Source of the DNA: Tubiluchus corallicola
Lineage: Eukaryota > Priapulida > Priapulimorpha > Priapulimorphida > Tubiluchidae
Assembly (NCBI GenBank): GCA_030141605.1
Contig: JAQGDQ010001334.1
Location: forward strand, 1-46,541
DNA length: 46,541 nt
Direction: 5' to 3'
The notes beneath the pieces are model-generated. The model had not been told where the DNA came from. It did not search any database and saw only the letters and a list, made by a program, of their open reading frames with translations. Position numbers and translations under genes: made by a program. Below, in pieces: positions 12,075-23,074 of the stretch (the first letter of the stretch is position 1; each line of letters begins with the position of its first letter).

Positions 12075-14335
12075 AGAGATGGCCACTATTTAGACTGCCA
12101 GATGGTCATTTTGATTCGAAAGAATGAAACTTTTGCACTGCGCTAGAGTTCATTAAGATAATTAGTTTTGGTTATGGAGTCAATCGAAATTCGTCCAATA
12201 TGGCCACAGTTTTCCGAATAGCCCACAATATGGCTGTTTCTAGCTTACAAGGACATCACCTTGTCTATCAGAGTAGACAGGATAATAATATTGATGCTTA
12301 TATTTGAGTTTTCAAGGTCAAGGAATCCACATATGATGCTTGAATACCTCCATAATACCCACCCCATTTTGAGATAGCTGCAAATATTGTACAAAGTGAT
12401 GGAAATGCATATTTTGACTTAAAAACATGAAATTTTGCAAATTGCCATTGCCCATCCAGTAAACTAATTTTGGATTTGGAGCGAATTAAAAACTATCCAA
12501 TAGGACTACAGCATTCAACATGGCTGACAAGATGGCTCTTGTCAGGTCACAAAGGTTATACCTTTTAGAAATTGCAAAGAAAGTCTACCAGTTTTGCGAA
12601 CTAAAAGTGCACCTACAGTCACAACGTAGCAAGATTATGTTTGAATGATGGCATGATTTCTTGAATGAATATAACAGCTTCTAATAATGTGTGAGGTACA
12701 TTACTACACTCTGCTTAATGTCTGGAACAGGCAAATGCCTTAGGTATATAGCTTTTCCTAAAAATTTGAATGCCGTAGGCCCTAAAAAGAATCAGTTCTA
12801 TCAGCTTTTAGTGGTTTACCAGATTTGAGATTTTACAGGAGAGAAAAAAGATAACCTTTTCTACACAGTAGGTGTTGAAGAGGTAACAAAGAATGTGGCG
12901 TCTCTAAGCATTTCCTAGAGCTAAGCAGATACTTTCCTAAAGTTTGGGCTTGAATGTTTTGCCGCAGTCCAGTATGACAAAACCAGTACATGTATCAGTG
13001 TCACAGTTGATGTAACAGATAAAGACTTGCCCACAAGGAAAAGAGTGTCATTGGATGTAATGTTTGAGCATACCAATTGGGTTGTGCAGCAAGCAGAACT
13101 GTCAGGACCAGACATTGCACCCTGCCCCAAACTTTACTATCATCATAAGAGATAGGCTAGAAAAGTTTTACTGAACTGACAAGGAAATCACGCTGGATTT
13201 TACATTCTAGAGCATCAAATGAGAGTCTACCACTTGTTTAATGTTTAACCAGCAATCGAATTTGTGCTGTGGCAGATGTAAATGCACTGAAACGAGTATT
13301 GTTTGCACAAAAGATATATTTTAGATATGTTTTAAAATTAAATTAACAATAGGTTTTAATAAATATATCATTATTACATGTACTATGAATAATAATAGCT
13401 AGGTTTTGTTGATAACATCTAAACTACGTCATCATTCACCATCATATTTGCATGACACAAGCAATACTTTCTTGGACACATTTACATTTGCCACAACACC
13501 ATTTCGCTTACATATGATATTTGTAAGCATACATATGTATAGCATACATATATTATGCTATACAACAACAACATTGACTAAGTTGTTGACAAGATTTTGA
13601 TGCTTCAGAATACAAAGTCCAGTGTGATGTCCTGTCAGCCCTGTCAGTCCAGTAAAACCTTTGTGATATGGTGAGCCAAATGGTGATAGTAAAAAGCAGG
13701 TAGCGACAGTTCTGCTTCATGCACGACCTGATCAGTCTGGTCCAACATTGCATCCAATGACAATTTTCCTTGTGGATTGGTCCTTATGTGCTACGCCAAC
13801 AGTCGCAGTGATACATGTGTTGGCTTTGTTATACTAGAGTGCAGCAAAATGTTCACGCACAAACTTGAGAAAACATACAGTAGGTGTAGTATTTCGAAGA
13901 AAATACAAGTATCAAAAACAGATATCGCACTTATGAGCTAGCAACAGCCATCTAGTCGGCCATCGTGGATGCTATGGCCATATTGAATAAGTTTCAGTTG
14001 GTTTCACGTCCAAAATTAATCAATCTAGTGGGTTTTAGCATTGTGCAAATTTTCTTGCTTTTAAAGTAAAATGAGCATTTGCGTGAGATATGGACTCCTT
14101 CATATGGAAATCCTGCGTTAAGGCACAAAAATCATCATCCAGTCTGCTCTGATATCTAAGATGTAGAGCTTAACAGCTAGCAACAGCCATATTGTCGGCC
14201 ATCTCGATAACTGCGGCAATATTTTCAAGACGAATATTTTGAGGTTTATGTAAGTTGAGGGCTTTATTGAACTCTAGCTGTGCAACGTTTCAAGCTTCTG
14301 AAGCAAAACGAGCATGTTTCTGCCACGTTTTCTTC
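12075..14335. mobile_element. Foldback family element 4, diverged, with about 0.35 kb central loop
   Basis: The left arm (about 12075-13225) is an inverted match to the right arm (about 13590-14335), and the centre falls near 13400. Module motifs occur at 12190-12240 and 12511-12537 on the plus strand, and reversed at 13945-13985 and 14180-14215. This gives the module order M1-M2-loop-M2'-M1' seen in the complete element. Substitutions are much more frequent than in the copies at 2545-8421, so this insertion is older. The loop (13226-13590) has no recognised content. No transposase frame is present. Confidence 0.75.
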
Positions 14336-16491
14336 TGAAAGCGTTTCTATCACTAAAGCATAGTCAGTTCTTAACAGAATTTAGTTTTTAACACTAATTT
14401 TTGCTGGTTAGAGCTATTTTGCAACCTTAAAGACTTTTTCTTAAAGTTTTTATATTTTGTTCTGTAATATCTTTCATTTCAAAAAGCACCGACACAAAAC
14501 ATTCTAAAGATTTAATTAATGTTTTAATCTATGCAAAATTTTAGCATCTATCGATTAAAATAACTTTTTTGTAATGAAATGTTAGTTGTTTATTTTACTG
14601 GAATCATTGTAACTGAGAAGTAATGTGTATTGCAAAAATTAGACTCGTTTGTTTAATACATTCAAGAACCACCAGATGGCTAAAATTATGGCAAGCCCAT
14701 AAATTTGCACTTTTGGCAGAAGAAAAGCAGTATTACCCAAAAAGTTACTAATGAAGCCCATGCACTGTGTGTTAATTTGACGTTGCTAACTTAATGTGTT
14801 GAACCGACGCCAGAGAGCTAAAATTATAACGAAACTAGAAATGGGTGAATGCTTGTACTGTACTGTGAAAATTATTTTTGGCATTTAATTTTTGCAACAT
14901 TTAAAAGATACATGTGGGCACAAGGACGCTTTGTCACGATTTCTCAGTATTCCCTTTATTAATCTGAGTTGCCAGATTGATTGATTGACTGATTTATTGA
15001 TCAATCGATTACTTCTTTTCAGCATAAAAGACATACAATTAAAATTTACAGTGACAAAAACTAGAAATACTGAAAGATTCTTTATGCACAATGTGAGTAA
15101 AAGCATTTAAAATTTACTTTGTCACCAAGATATTAAGAAATTGAATCAAAATTTTGAAAAAAATTATTTATAATACAGATGAGAGTTCACGACAGAAACT
15201 AAAAAAATTATAAAAATTAAAAGCTCGGTAATTATACCGTAGAAGCATTTTCTTCTAAATGAAATAAATAAAACACATTACAATCAAATATAAGCAAAAA
15301 CAGTTTGCAAATTCCGTTATGTTATATGCAATTTTTAGTCAGTCCAACACGTCATTACTGAAATTGTTCCAAAGTGTCAAACCACAAAAAATTGTACAAT
15401 AACTTTTAAATTAAGTAATTTTCAAATTGTACAGAAATAGAACATATATATTTTTAATTTTATGATACAAGTCGCTCTAAAAAAGAAATTGCATTTCTGA
15501 GTGACAAGCCTCCAGGATCCAGAGCCTATTCGACCATTTTATCCAACGTGATCACGTGATAACATTCTTTTTTAATATTTGTGAAATGCCACACTGCCTA
15601 CTTGTATTTCATATATTATATAGCAACGTTAACCTGGCCATTATTTTTGATATAATCTACAGCACGAAGCATTTTCCAATTTTCTTCTCAAAAAGAAGTA
15701 GAAATCAACTGCACCTTTTCACTGTCAAGTATCAACATTCCAATCAATTGTTCTAGAATACGTTTTTTCACATTCTCTCATTCACGCACGTGCATTTGCT
15801 TTAGGTCAAAGGTTAAGTGTACCACAGTAACAAGACTTACTTACAACTACCGTCTGCCACATCGTTTTAGCAATTTCAGTTTCGACGCCATTTCTTTTAT
15901 ATTTCACGTGAACTTTACTTAATTATACATGTACAGTGATTTTCTGGTATTTTAGCAGCATCTTGCTTTGTAATAACAAAAACGAATTATTGCTATTGCT
16001 TACAATAGTAAGGACTGCGAGGCATTGTCAAGTGTTATTTACAATTTTAGAAAGAAACAAAGCTAATAATTGATTTTCAGTATGGTAGTAAAAACAAGTC
16101 CAAACGGGGCAAGTGAGTGCTTATTTCAAGCATGTAAAGAAACAGGTACAAAAACTGGCTTTATTTTCTCTAAATTTCCATTTTTGCTTGGTATGGCTTT
16201 TGAATAGATTTTTTTCCCACTTTATGATGAGAAAGTCTGTAGCAAATTTGGAAATGAATCATCGAATGACAGTTTTGTTACTGGGAGATTTAAACATATA
16301 CTATAAACAAAGTAACACCTACAATTTTTTGTTTTATTATATTAGTTTTACTTTCCATTAGTGTAAACTTTTAGTGTATTAGTGTATATTAGTGTAAACA
16401 TTTTACTATCTACAAATATGTAATTGCAGGCAGTCACTAGCCACTTGGTGTATCATCATAATGCTGGTGACCCGACCCCAGGAGTAGTCCC

Positions 16492-16707
16492 TTGGGTATC
16501 ATAGATTTTACACAAAAAATCTGGTATATCAGTAATTATTTCTATGCATACAGACAAGGAATTACCTGCCCTGAAATTAAGCCTCTTACACATTCCAGTA
16601 TGACAAATCCAACTTCCTTAAGTGCAAGCCATCCAATTCATGGGTGCTTGGACACAATTACGGATACGGATAAAACATCTCGTCTTGGGCAGGTTTCAGA
16701 ACCCTAA
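16492..16707 (+). other. Open frame of unknown standing, opposite strand to lectin copy 1
   Basis: A 71-codon plus-strand frame whose last 48 or so codons are rich in Ser, Thr and Pro and end in a stop. A possible splice acceptor (CATACAG) precedes the ACAAGGAATT portion, so it could be a terminal exon. The part beyond about 16620 lies in DNA missing from copy 2, so the frame is not kept in the duplicate. I recognise no domain. It may be chance. Confidence 0.15.
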
Positions 16708-17066
16708 CTACCAATGGTGTAACTTTTATTATCGAAAGTTGCTCTGCATTTATCTAACTGTAAAAATAAAAATCGTTTACTTGCTATTTCTAACGTAATT
16801 TTACTGTATAAAGCGTGTAAAAATATGCTGGTAATAAATGTATATAAGCTAAATATAAAATGATTTATTTAATACATGTAGAATAGGTTAATGTCAATGT
16901 GTATGTAGTGCTACCTTTGCATCTGACGCATCTGTCTTCTTTACAATGTTTTGTGCACTGGTTAATGTCACATACATAATACAGATGTATAGTTTCAACA
17001 TATGATAATCAATTTACGATAAATAAAGATATACATGTAAAACAATAAACAGATATAATATATATA

Positions 17067-17072
17067 TTTATT
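17067..17072 (-). promoter_or_regulatory. Candidate polyadenylation signal, lectin copy 1
   Basis: AATAAA on the minus strand, about 190 nt after the original stop codon of the lectin gene. It is conserved at the matching place in copy 2 (32264-32269). Confidence 0.35.
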
Positions 17073-17263
17073 ATTATTACTGTACCCCATAACAAATATT
17101 TCAGCAAGTATATAGTTCTGACAAGTTTTCTTCATTTGCTACATAACCTAACCCAAATCTTTGCCATTCTTAAATCTAACATGTAAATGATGTAGAAAAT
17201 AGCTGAGACATTGTGATCAAATGAAGCTCACTTGTGTGATATGCCCAAAGATCAAAAATTTAG

Positions 17264-19596
17264 CTAGTCAGCAGGGGATTTACATATGTATGAACGATTA
17301 CCATTACAAGGACAGTCATTCCATGTGCCAAAATGATGGAAATTGATATCCACACAGTGTTCTTTCCCTAATCTGTTGTTAGGCTCCTTATTCGGCTCCC
17401 AATTATTATATAAGATGAGATGGGCGTTAGAAATTCACATCCAATATCCTTCTAGGTATTGATCTGTCCCACCAATCCAAAATACCCTATCTCCCCAATC
17501 AGAATCTACAAAAAGAATATTAATTAAAATTAAAAAACATGACATCATGAGACAAGTTCCATTTGGGTAAAGAGATAAATTCAGTTAAAATTGTCCCCTT
17601 CAGGACCATGACAGCTTGCTGCATTTTGAAAGAGGTTCATGAAAAATTGCTCTCGCTAATCAGTGATTATGTAACTGAATTTTTTTGGTTTCTTCTCTCC
17701 ACAGAATCTATTTTCGTGCAAAATTGAAATTGATTTTAAAAAATCAACGAATCTTTCGACAACTGGAGTGTTTGCACTGTAACAATGTGCAGTATTACTT
17801 GTGTGAAATCGGCTAATATAGAAGAAAAATTCAACTATCCAGATACAACGCACCCATGCTCTCTGGCCTTTAGATATATTCAGTAGGTTCTTTTGCTAAA
17901 ATAGCAGCAGAACACTGGGCAGCTTGGGCTGCAGGCGATCAATAAATTAGTGTGTACCAGTCTAAGCTAATTAAAGGGCTCAGACAGTAATAGAAAAGTC
18001 ATGCGTCTTATAAAACCCATTTTGAATGGACTGGTCCTGAAGGAGTTGGGACAACTGACTATTTATTCGACAAACAGTGTTTTGCTGAATCTGAACTCAA
18101 TTTTACTGGTGGCTTCTAATGTGTAAAATGCGTGAATTAAAATAAACCATCAAGAAACACACATGTGTGATACAACATTTTGGAATAAAGCAAACATTTA
18201 CTGCAGTTACTAAAAGTTTTTTCTCAATTTATTCATCAAGAATCGATTGTAATTTTGCCTAAGATAAGCATTTCATCTATAATTACGCTTGAAAACGTAT
18301 TGTGTGAAGAGTAGAAACCTACAAAAATGATAAAATATAATGTTTTATTTGCTTAGTGAAAGCAGTTTTTCTTGAACCCACGCAAAATGCAGAAAACGCT
18401 TACAGTTCGTAAAGGATTTGACCAACTTCAGACATTTATCCCTGTACCCCCAATACGAGTAAGAAGTATTAAAGCACTTATTTTTGTAGTGTTCAGAGAT
18501 ACATCAATGGAAATACAGGTGAAAGTGACTGTGTACATGGAGGTGGAATTTCATGTCCACGGCAACCCTAGTGATGGCTAGGAGTTTCCACTGATCAATA
18601 AGAGATTACCAGGTGCTCACACGCTCTTACCATCATATGTCTAGAGGTTTTACAAATGAAGTCAGAATTGCAACCAGGACACGTATTTGTAAATCACATA
18701 AAAATTATGAAAATAACAACACGAGAACCACATTTAAAAAGGACAGGTAGGCGGTAATTTAATTTCAAAACAATGTGCAGATCATTTTGGGGATATAGTG
18801 ACTAATTTGATGATTACAAATAAGGATAGCACACAATTAGGCCTTATTCTAAAATTAAGACTTAACATGCGGGTGCACTTGATTTTTCCAAAATCGTAGT
18901 TTCATCGGTTGTTCCCACCCTACAATTTTAAAAAATTAATCTTCAGCTCAATAAAACAACATAATTATGTTCTACATCAAACTTTGACAGCTATGCTGGA
19001 CCATAATTTTAATGGGCCTATAAAACAAAAGAGTAAAAATTCCGTACAAATTAAAATACTTACCCTTCTCTACAATACTTTTTGTGTAGTCAGTTATAAA
19101 GCGATTTTCTGCACCTGTTGTTATAGTAGCTAATTCACCACCTCTCATTTTGCATGATATCACAGCTTTCCACCAATATAATTTTGGATTAGTATGAAAC
19201 CAGTAACAATTTCCATTATAGTGTATTCCACCATTTAGACAACAAGTTGAGTTTGATTCAGCCTGATTTTTGATGAAAAACAAGTTGTAATATAAAAGAC
19301 GCAAATGAGATTAGTTTATTGCTTTAAAATTGAAGATGATTTTCTGTAAATCATAAAAAAGCAGTTTACATCATAACTAAAAAACGCTTCTCTATTATTA
19401 TCTTGTAATTGATAATAAGGAAACTCCTCATTTTTCAGTACCATGCGTCAAAGCTTCAATAATAATAAAAGTCAAAACAAATAGTTGATTGTATTACAAC
19501 AGTTACCTTGTTAGATCTTTCAGTGCTTGCACTAGGACCACGCAGATTAGCTAACACATACAGTAGCAGTAACACAAACAGTAAGGTCACATTCAT
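17264..19596 (-). pseudogene. Secreted C-type lectin, copy 1, with premature stop
   Basis: There are three exons on the minus strand: 19596-19507 (signal peptide, 30 codons), 19262-19064 and 17505-17264. Introns are GT-AG, phase 0 then phase 1, of 244 and 1558 bp. Exon lengths (90, 199, 242) equal those of the intact copy at 32461-35022. The exons encode a Leu-rich signal sequence and one C-type lectin-like domain with WIGG, EPN (mannose-type Ca/sugar motif), WND and conserved cysteines. Codon 120 is TGA (17437-17435) where copy 2 has TGG in the WVW motif. Translation would stop at residue 119, before EPN and WND, removing the Ca/sugar site. There are no frameshifts and the splice sites are intact, so the loss looks recent. 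Alternatives are a sequencing error, a polymorphism or a truncated product. Confidence 0.85.
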
Positions 19597-19663
19597 TGTG
19601 CATACAGGCACAATTGTCCAGATGAACAGTCTTGCAGTTTTTTAATGTAACTAATAAGCAAAA

Positions 19664-19669
19664 TATATA
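19664..19669 (-). promoter_or_regulatory. Candidate TATA box, lectin copy 1
   Basis: TATATA within TTTTATATATTTTG on the minus strand, about 70 nt upstream of the ATG. The same string is kept in copy 2 at 35097-35102. Confidence 0.4.
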
Positions 19670-19693
19670 AAAGTCCATAAAAGAGGCTGCAGT

Positions 19694-20256
19694 TAATAAA
19701 TAAATTACTTGCTAAAAGCATGTAAAATGAAACATTAAAATTACTGCTCAGCTTAATTTTAATTAGTCAGAAAAAAAACAAATTTATATCTATACATAAT
19801 TTGTGGAGACATTTAAGGCTGTCCCTGACCATTATGAATGTCTGATGCAGTGTGAAAAGGAACTTGGCAATTTTAATAATTACTTAGATCTCAAGTACGA
19901 AAGACGCACTACAGGTTGATCAGTAATTAAGAAGCCTCTTCAGCAAGCGCCATCCATTTTAGCCACTTCTCAGATAGCATTTCTTCTATTGTGGGACTAG
20001 TAATAGTTTTTTCTTCATTATAATATACAGATAACAACAAAGTGTACACCCGAAACGTGCTAAAATCATATGCAGCTTTTAGTGAAGCCTGGTATAGTGT
20101 GCAGCACATGTAGTACTAAGAAGCTGAACAAAACTTTTGACGGTTCCGCCGTCGGCTGATCTTCAAGTGCTGTTTTTACATTTTTGCCAGATTTTAAGAC
20201 AGACATTTGCTCTGCCCGAATGATTCAGCAAAACATTACTAGAGCACCATTGCAGT
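19694..20256 (-). mobile_element. Insertion in copy 1 upstream of lectin, flanked by GCAGT
   Basis: About 563 bp are absent from the corresponding place in copy 2 (near 35126). A GCAGT pentamer stands at both edges (19689-19693 and 20252-20256), a possible target-site duplication. On the minus strand a 60-codon frame (20109-19927) ends in EEMLSEKWLKWMALAEEAS and a stop, and looks protein-like. A second frame just upstream (about 20220-20100) also reads protein-like without stops, as if one coding sequence were frameshifted. It may be a 5'-truncated retrocopy or part of a transposon. I do not recognise the family. Confidence 0.4.
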
Positions 20257-20338
20257 GTCTTATATTAACATACATAATAACATAGTCTGCAGTGCAAGTG
20301 TTCAAGACATTTCAACTAAGTTACTAATGTTATTATTA

Positions 20339-20646
20339 CTAGCTAAACCCCGCAAAAAGAATTTTGCACATAAACCCATAAAACAACTCACACCAACCTA
20401 CCCACACCGCTCACAACACACCACACTGCCCACATCATACCACCCAAACCACAGCACACCATACCACGCCCACCAAACCACCAACAGCACCTACAACACA
20501 CAAGCCACACCATACCACCCCACCATGCTACCCACACCACATCATCCACTCCACATAAACTTTCACCATACAACAGCCAATACATCACACCATGCAAAAC
20601 CCACGACATAGCATGGTAACCATGTTGATAATGATGATGGCGGTGG

Positions 20647-20686
<40 letters not shown>

Positions 20687-20704
20687 AATGATAATGATGA
20701 TGAT

Positions 20705-20742
<38 letters not shown>

Positions 20743-20870
20743 AATGATGATGATGATGATGATTATGATGATGATGATGATGACAACGATGATGACAACG
20801 ATGACAACACATACAAATCCAATAGTACAGTTTTATACCAAAACCTTGCAAGACATTCTGTAAAATATGT
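20339..20870 (-). mobile_element. Helitron-like element fragment with CACACC minisatellite and GATGAT array
   Basis: On the minus strand the fragment ends in a GCAAAA-TTCT-TTTTGC hairpin, then GGGGTTTAG and CTAG at 20339, followed by a host T. This is the Helitron 3' pattern of hairpin, short spacer, then CTRR with A/T target. Inside lie an ACCACACC-type minisatellite (about 20386-20600), GATGAT repeats (about 20629-20812), and a segment near 20815-20870 homologous to 43570-43625. The 5' end is not recognisable. It is present in both segmental duplicates, so it predates the duplication. Confidence 0.6.
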
Positions 20871-21135
20871 ATTTTCTTTAAGGTGTTTCAAACATTTCTT
20901 TGCTTGCACTGGCATTTTCAACTTCGACCACTTGTGAAATGTAAAACTCGGGGAAAGTTCAGGCATATGGGAATGCAAAAGTTTATATTGGGCAGACAAC
21001 CATGTTGTTTGATAGCTATTGAGCCAGTGAATAATGTATATCCCAGCTGAGGTGTTACAAACTTTTCCTTGATTAGACCAGCACTTGTACTTGTATGCAA
21101 CCACACAAAAAAAGGGGTTCACAACTAAACAATAT

Positions 21136-21448
21136 TGTGTTGCGGAGCCCTCCCCTGGGGGCTGTCAGGGGATCGAGGGCCGCGAAGACGGCTGAGCAGT
21201 CAGCTTTCGTTGGCGCGCTTTGCATTCCACTAGGACGGAGTGCAGAGAAAGAAATACAAAAGATAAATAATCAGGTTCAAACTACGCCGTACCTACCCCA
21301 AACGACAATCCTGTTAAGCACTGAAAAGAGCAGCACACATGGTGGACGTGAGCACGACAGAGACGTAGTAACCTACGTGCTCACCGCTTTTATAGCAAGT
21401 GACTTTGCGCATGCGCAAAGTTAACCTTGACTAAGCGTGGCCGCAACA
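21136..21448. mobile_element. TIR element (MITE-like) inserted in copy 1
   Basis: This 313-bp GC-rich segment is absent from copy 2, whose empty site reads AATATCAACTATATTC near 36000. Ends are TGTGTTGCGG on the left and CCGCAACA on the right, so the inverted terminal repeat is TGTTGCGG apart from two extra bases. ATAT flanks both sides (21132-21135, 21449-21452) as a target-site duplication. Inside are a perfect palindrome ACTTTGCGCATGCGCAAAGT (21402-21421) and a hairpin GTGAGCACG/CGTGCTCAC (21348-21356 with 21376-21384). There is no transposase. Superfamily is undetermined. Confidence 0.75.
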
Positions 21449-21884
21449 ATATAAACTATATTCACTAAATTCAGAATTGGTGCCCACAAATTGGATATTG
21501 TGAGGGGAGAAAATACCTGCTCACCAAAGAATATGTAAAATGTGTTAGATGAATCAAGTGGCAGATGAAATGCATTTTCACTGATATTTTAATGCTTCGA
21601 ACACTTACTTGCTTAAAATTTATTCCACACGTAAAGTCACCAGCTTTGAAGTAAATGCGTATGATTGAAATTATCCAAAAACTATGGTTGCACGTTTAAT
21701 TCTTGGACACATTGTATTGTAATAATAGAATTCTTTGAGGCATTGTTCTTGTCATAGTAAAATTAATAATAACATTGTTCTAACTTCTTAGAATTTATTC
21801 TAAACTCTTAACGGATCAAGGGATCTTTTAATTAGAATAAAAACCCAGAGGTGTAAAAAATTACCCCATAAACGTTTTGCTTAA

Positions 21885-22370
21885 TATGTGTTACTAACTG
21901 GATAGAATGACCAATTGGTAGTTGAAGTGCTCCTATTAGTACAAACCTAAGTCCTGTGACAAGTTGGCATAGATTTATAAGGGCTCCAAGGACGAAAAAT
22001 GGCTTCAAAGCATTGCACTATATTGTTTATACTATAATTATTTTTATACTTGGTTTTTCAAGTCTTGTGAAATTTTTTATAATAGCCTAATGATGTTCAA
22101 GGTTTAATTTTAAGACATCCGCTTCGTCTTCACTAGCTCAATCTTCTAAAATCTTTTTATCTTCATCAGCTTCAAGCTTAGTTGCCTGTACAGCTAATGT
22201 TCCAGCCATATTACTAAATGAAGAATGTTCATGAACATTAATATAAAATTTTATCAACAGATTGTCAAAACATTTCTTTGGAGAATTGGAGGTTTGCAGA
22301 ACTTCTCAATTTTAAAAGTAAACACATATTGCTGCCAGAAAGAAAATTACTGCAAATTAAATCCAAAATT
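21885..22370 (+). repeat. Repeat family C, copy 1
   Basis: The segment matches 36430-36905 closely, as part of the segmental duplication, and 41685-42190 distantly. Shared blocks include GTTACTAACTGGATAGAATGA, ACTATATTGTTTAT, TTTTATCTTCATCAG and an AATGAAGAATG block. No reading frame is conserved. It is probably an old interspersed repeat or an earlier local duplication. Confidence 0.55.
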
Positions 22371-22734
22371 TTGTTTACATAAAAGATTAAGGGGGTAATA
22401 AGTTACCCCTCATCAGGTAGCATCTGGCACCCGAAATTATTATTTGGCCGATTTTTTAAAGGCAGTTATGGTAGTAGGGTTGTCTGACGAGTTGTCTCTA
22501 GAAGAGTTGTCCTTGATTATTCTTGGGCAATGATTCATAGGGTTTTGATGATGCTCAGCAAAGAAGATTGCCACGTTTATATGTTGGTCCATAAGAAATA
22601 TACCTTAGTTCAGATAATGCATTACACATATCCCCACTTTTGTCTGAGACATATAATTAAAGATGTCTGAACTTTTTATTGAGTAAATAAGACTTAGTTA
22701 ACATCAGAATACGTTAGTGGTGTCTAAGTAATTA

Positions 22735-22960
22735 TCGGTTTTCAAGGTCAAGGAATTCATTTTGATCGCTAAAAACACCAGTGATCATCACCTCAGGATT
22801 TATGAAGCTGCCAAGATGACTGCAGCTGTGTAACAATTTTAACTATATTGCATGTTCTAAGAGAAATAGGTAAATTATAGTAACATACTTATAGATTTAT
22901 GACAGAGTCCAATATGGGTGCCATGTTCAAGATGGTGAAAAGTGAAAAAATGCCAGTAAC
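22735..22960 (+). repeat. Foldback-family relic in copy 1
   Basis: It contains GGTGTCTAAGTAATTATCGG, TTTTCAAGGTCAAGGAAT and GTTCAAGATGGTGAAAAG, all diverged forms of foldback-arm sequence (compare 2610-2650 and 2688-2705). The longer version in copy 2 starts at about 38030. In copy 1 the left part was lost at a junction near 22712. Confidence 0.55.
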
Positions 22961-23017
22961 TAACTTACAAAAATGAAAATCATCAGCTCAATCAGCTTAT
23001 GGTGTCAGAGAAAGTGA

Positions 23018-23074
23018 GGGAGTGCGAGAGAGAGAGAGAGAGAGCGAGAGAGAGATTGAGAGAGAGAGAGAGAG
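23018..23074. repeat. AG dinucleotide microsatellite, copy 1
   Basis: A short interrupted AG run. The matching run in copy 2 (38427-38514) is longer. Confidence 0.95.

Noticed and set aside
16113-16361. Frame with MMRKS...TVLLLGDLNIYYKQSN, repeated at 31729-31926
   Set aside because: Conservation is no better than in the surrounding duplicated non-coding DNA, and no domain or splice context is visible.
17435-17437. TGA as selenocysteine or reassigned Trp
   Set aside because: The position is a structural Trp in the duplicate, no special downstream structure was seen, and other genes give no sign of a changed code. A nonsense mutation is simpler.
20763-21122. Minus-strand frame containing CWSNQGKVCNTSAGIYIIHW, shared with 35452-35991
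   Set aside because: Sharing follows from the segmental duplication. The frame runs into GATGAT repeats, the few differences do not favour silent sites, and no family resemblance was found.
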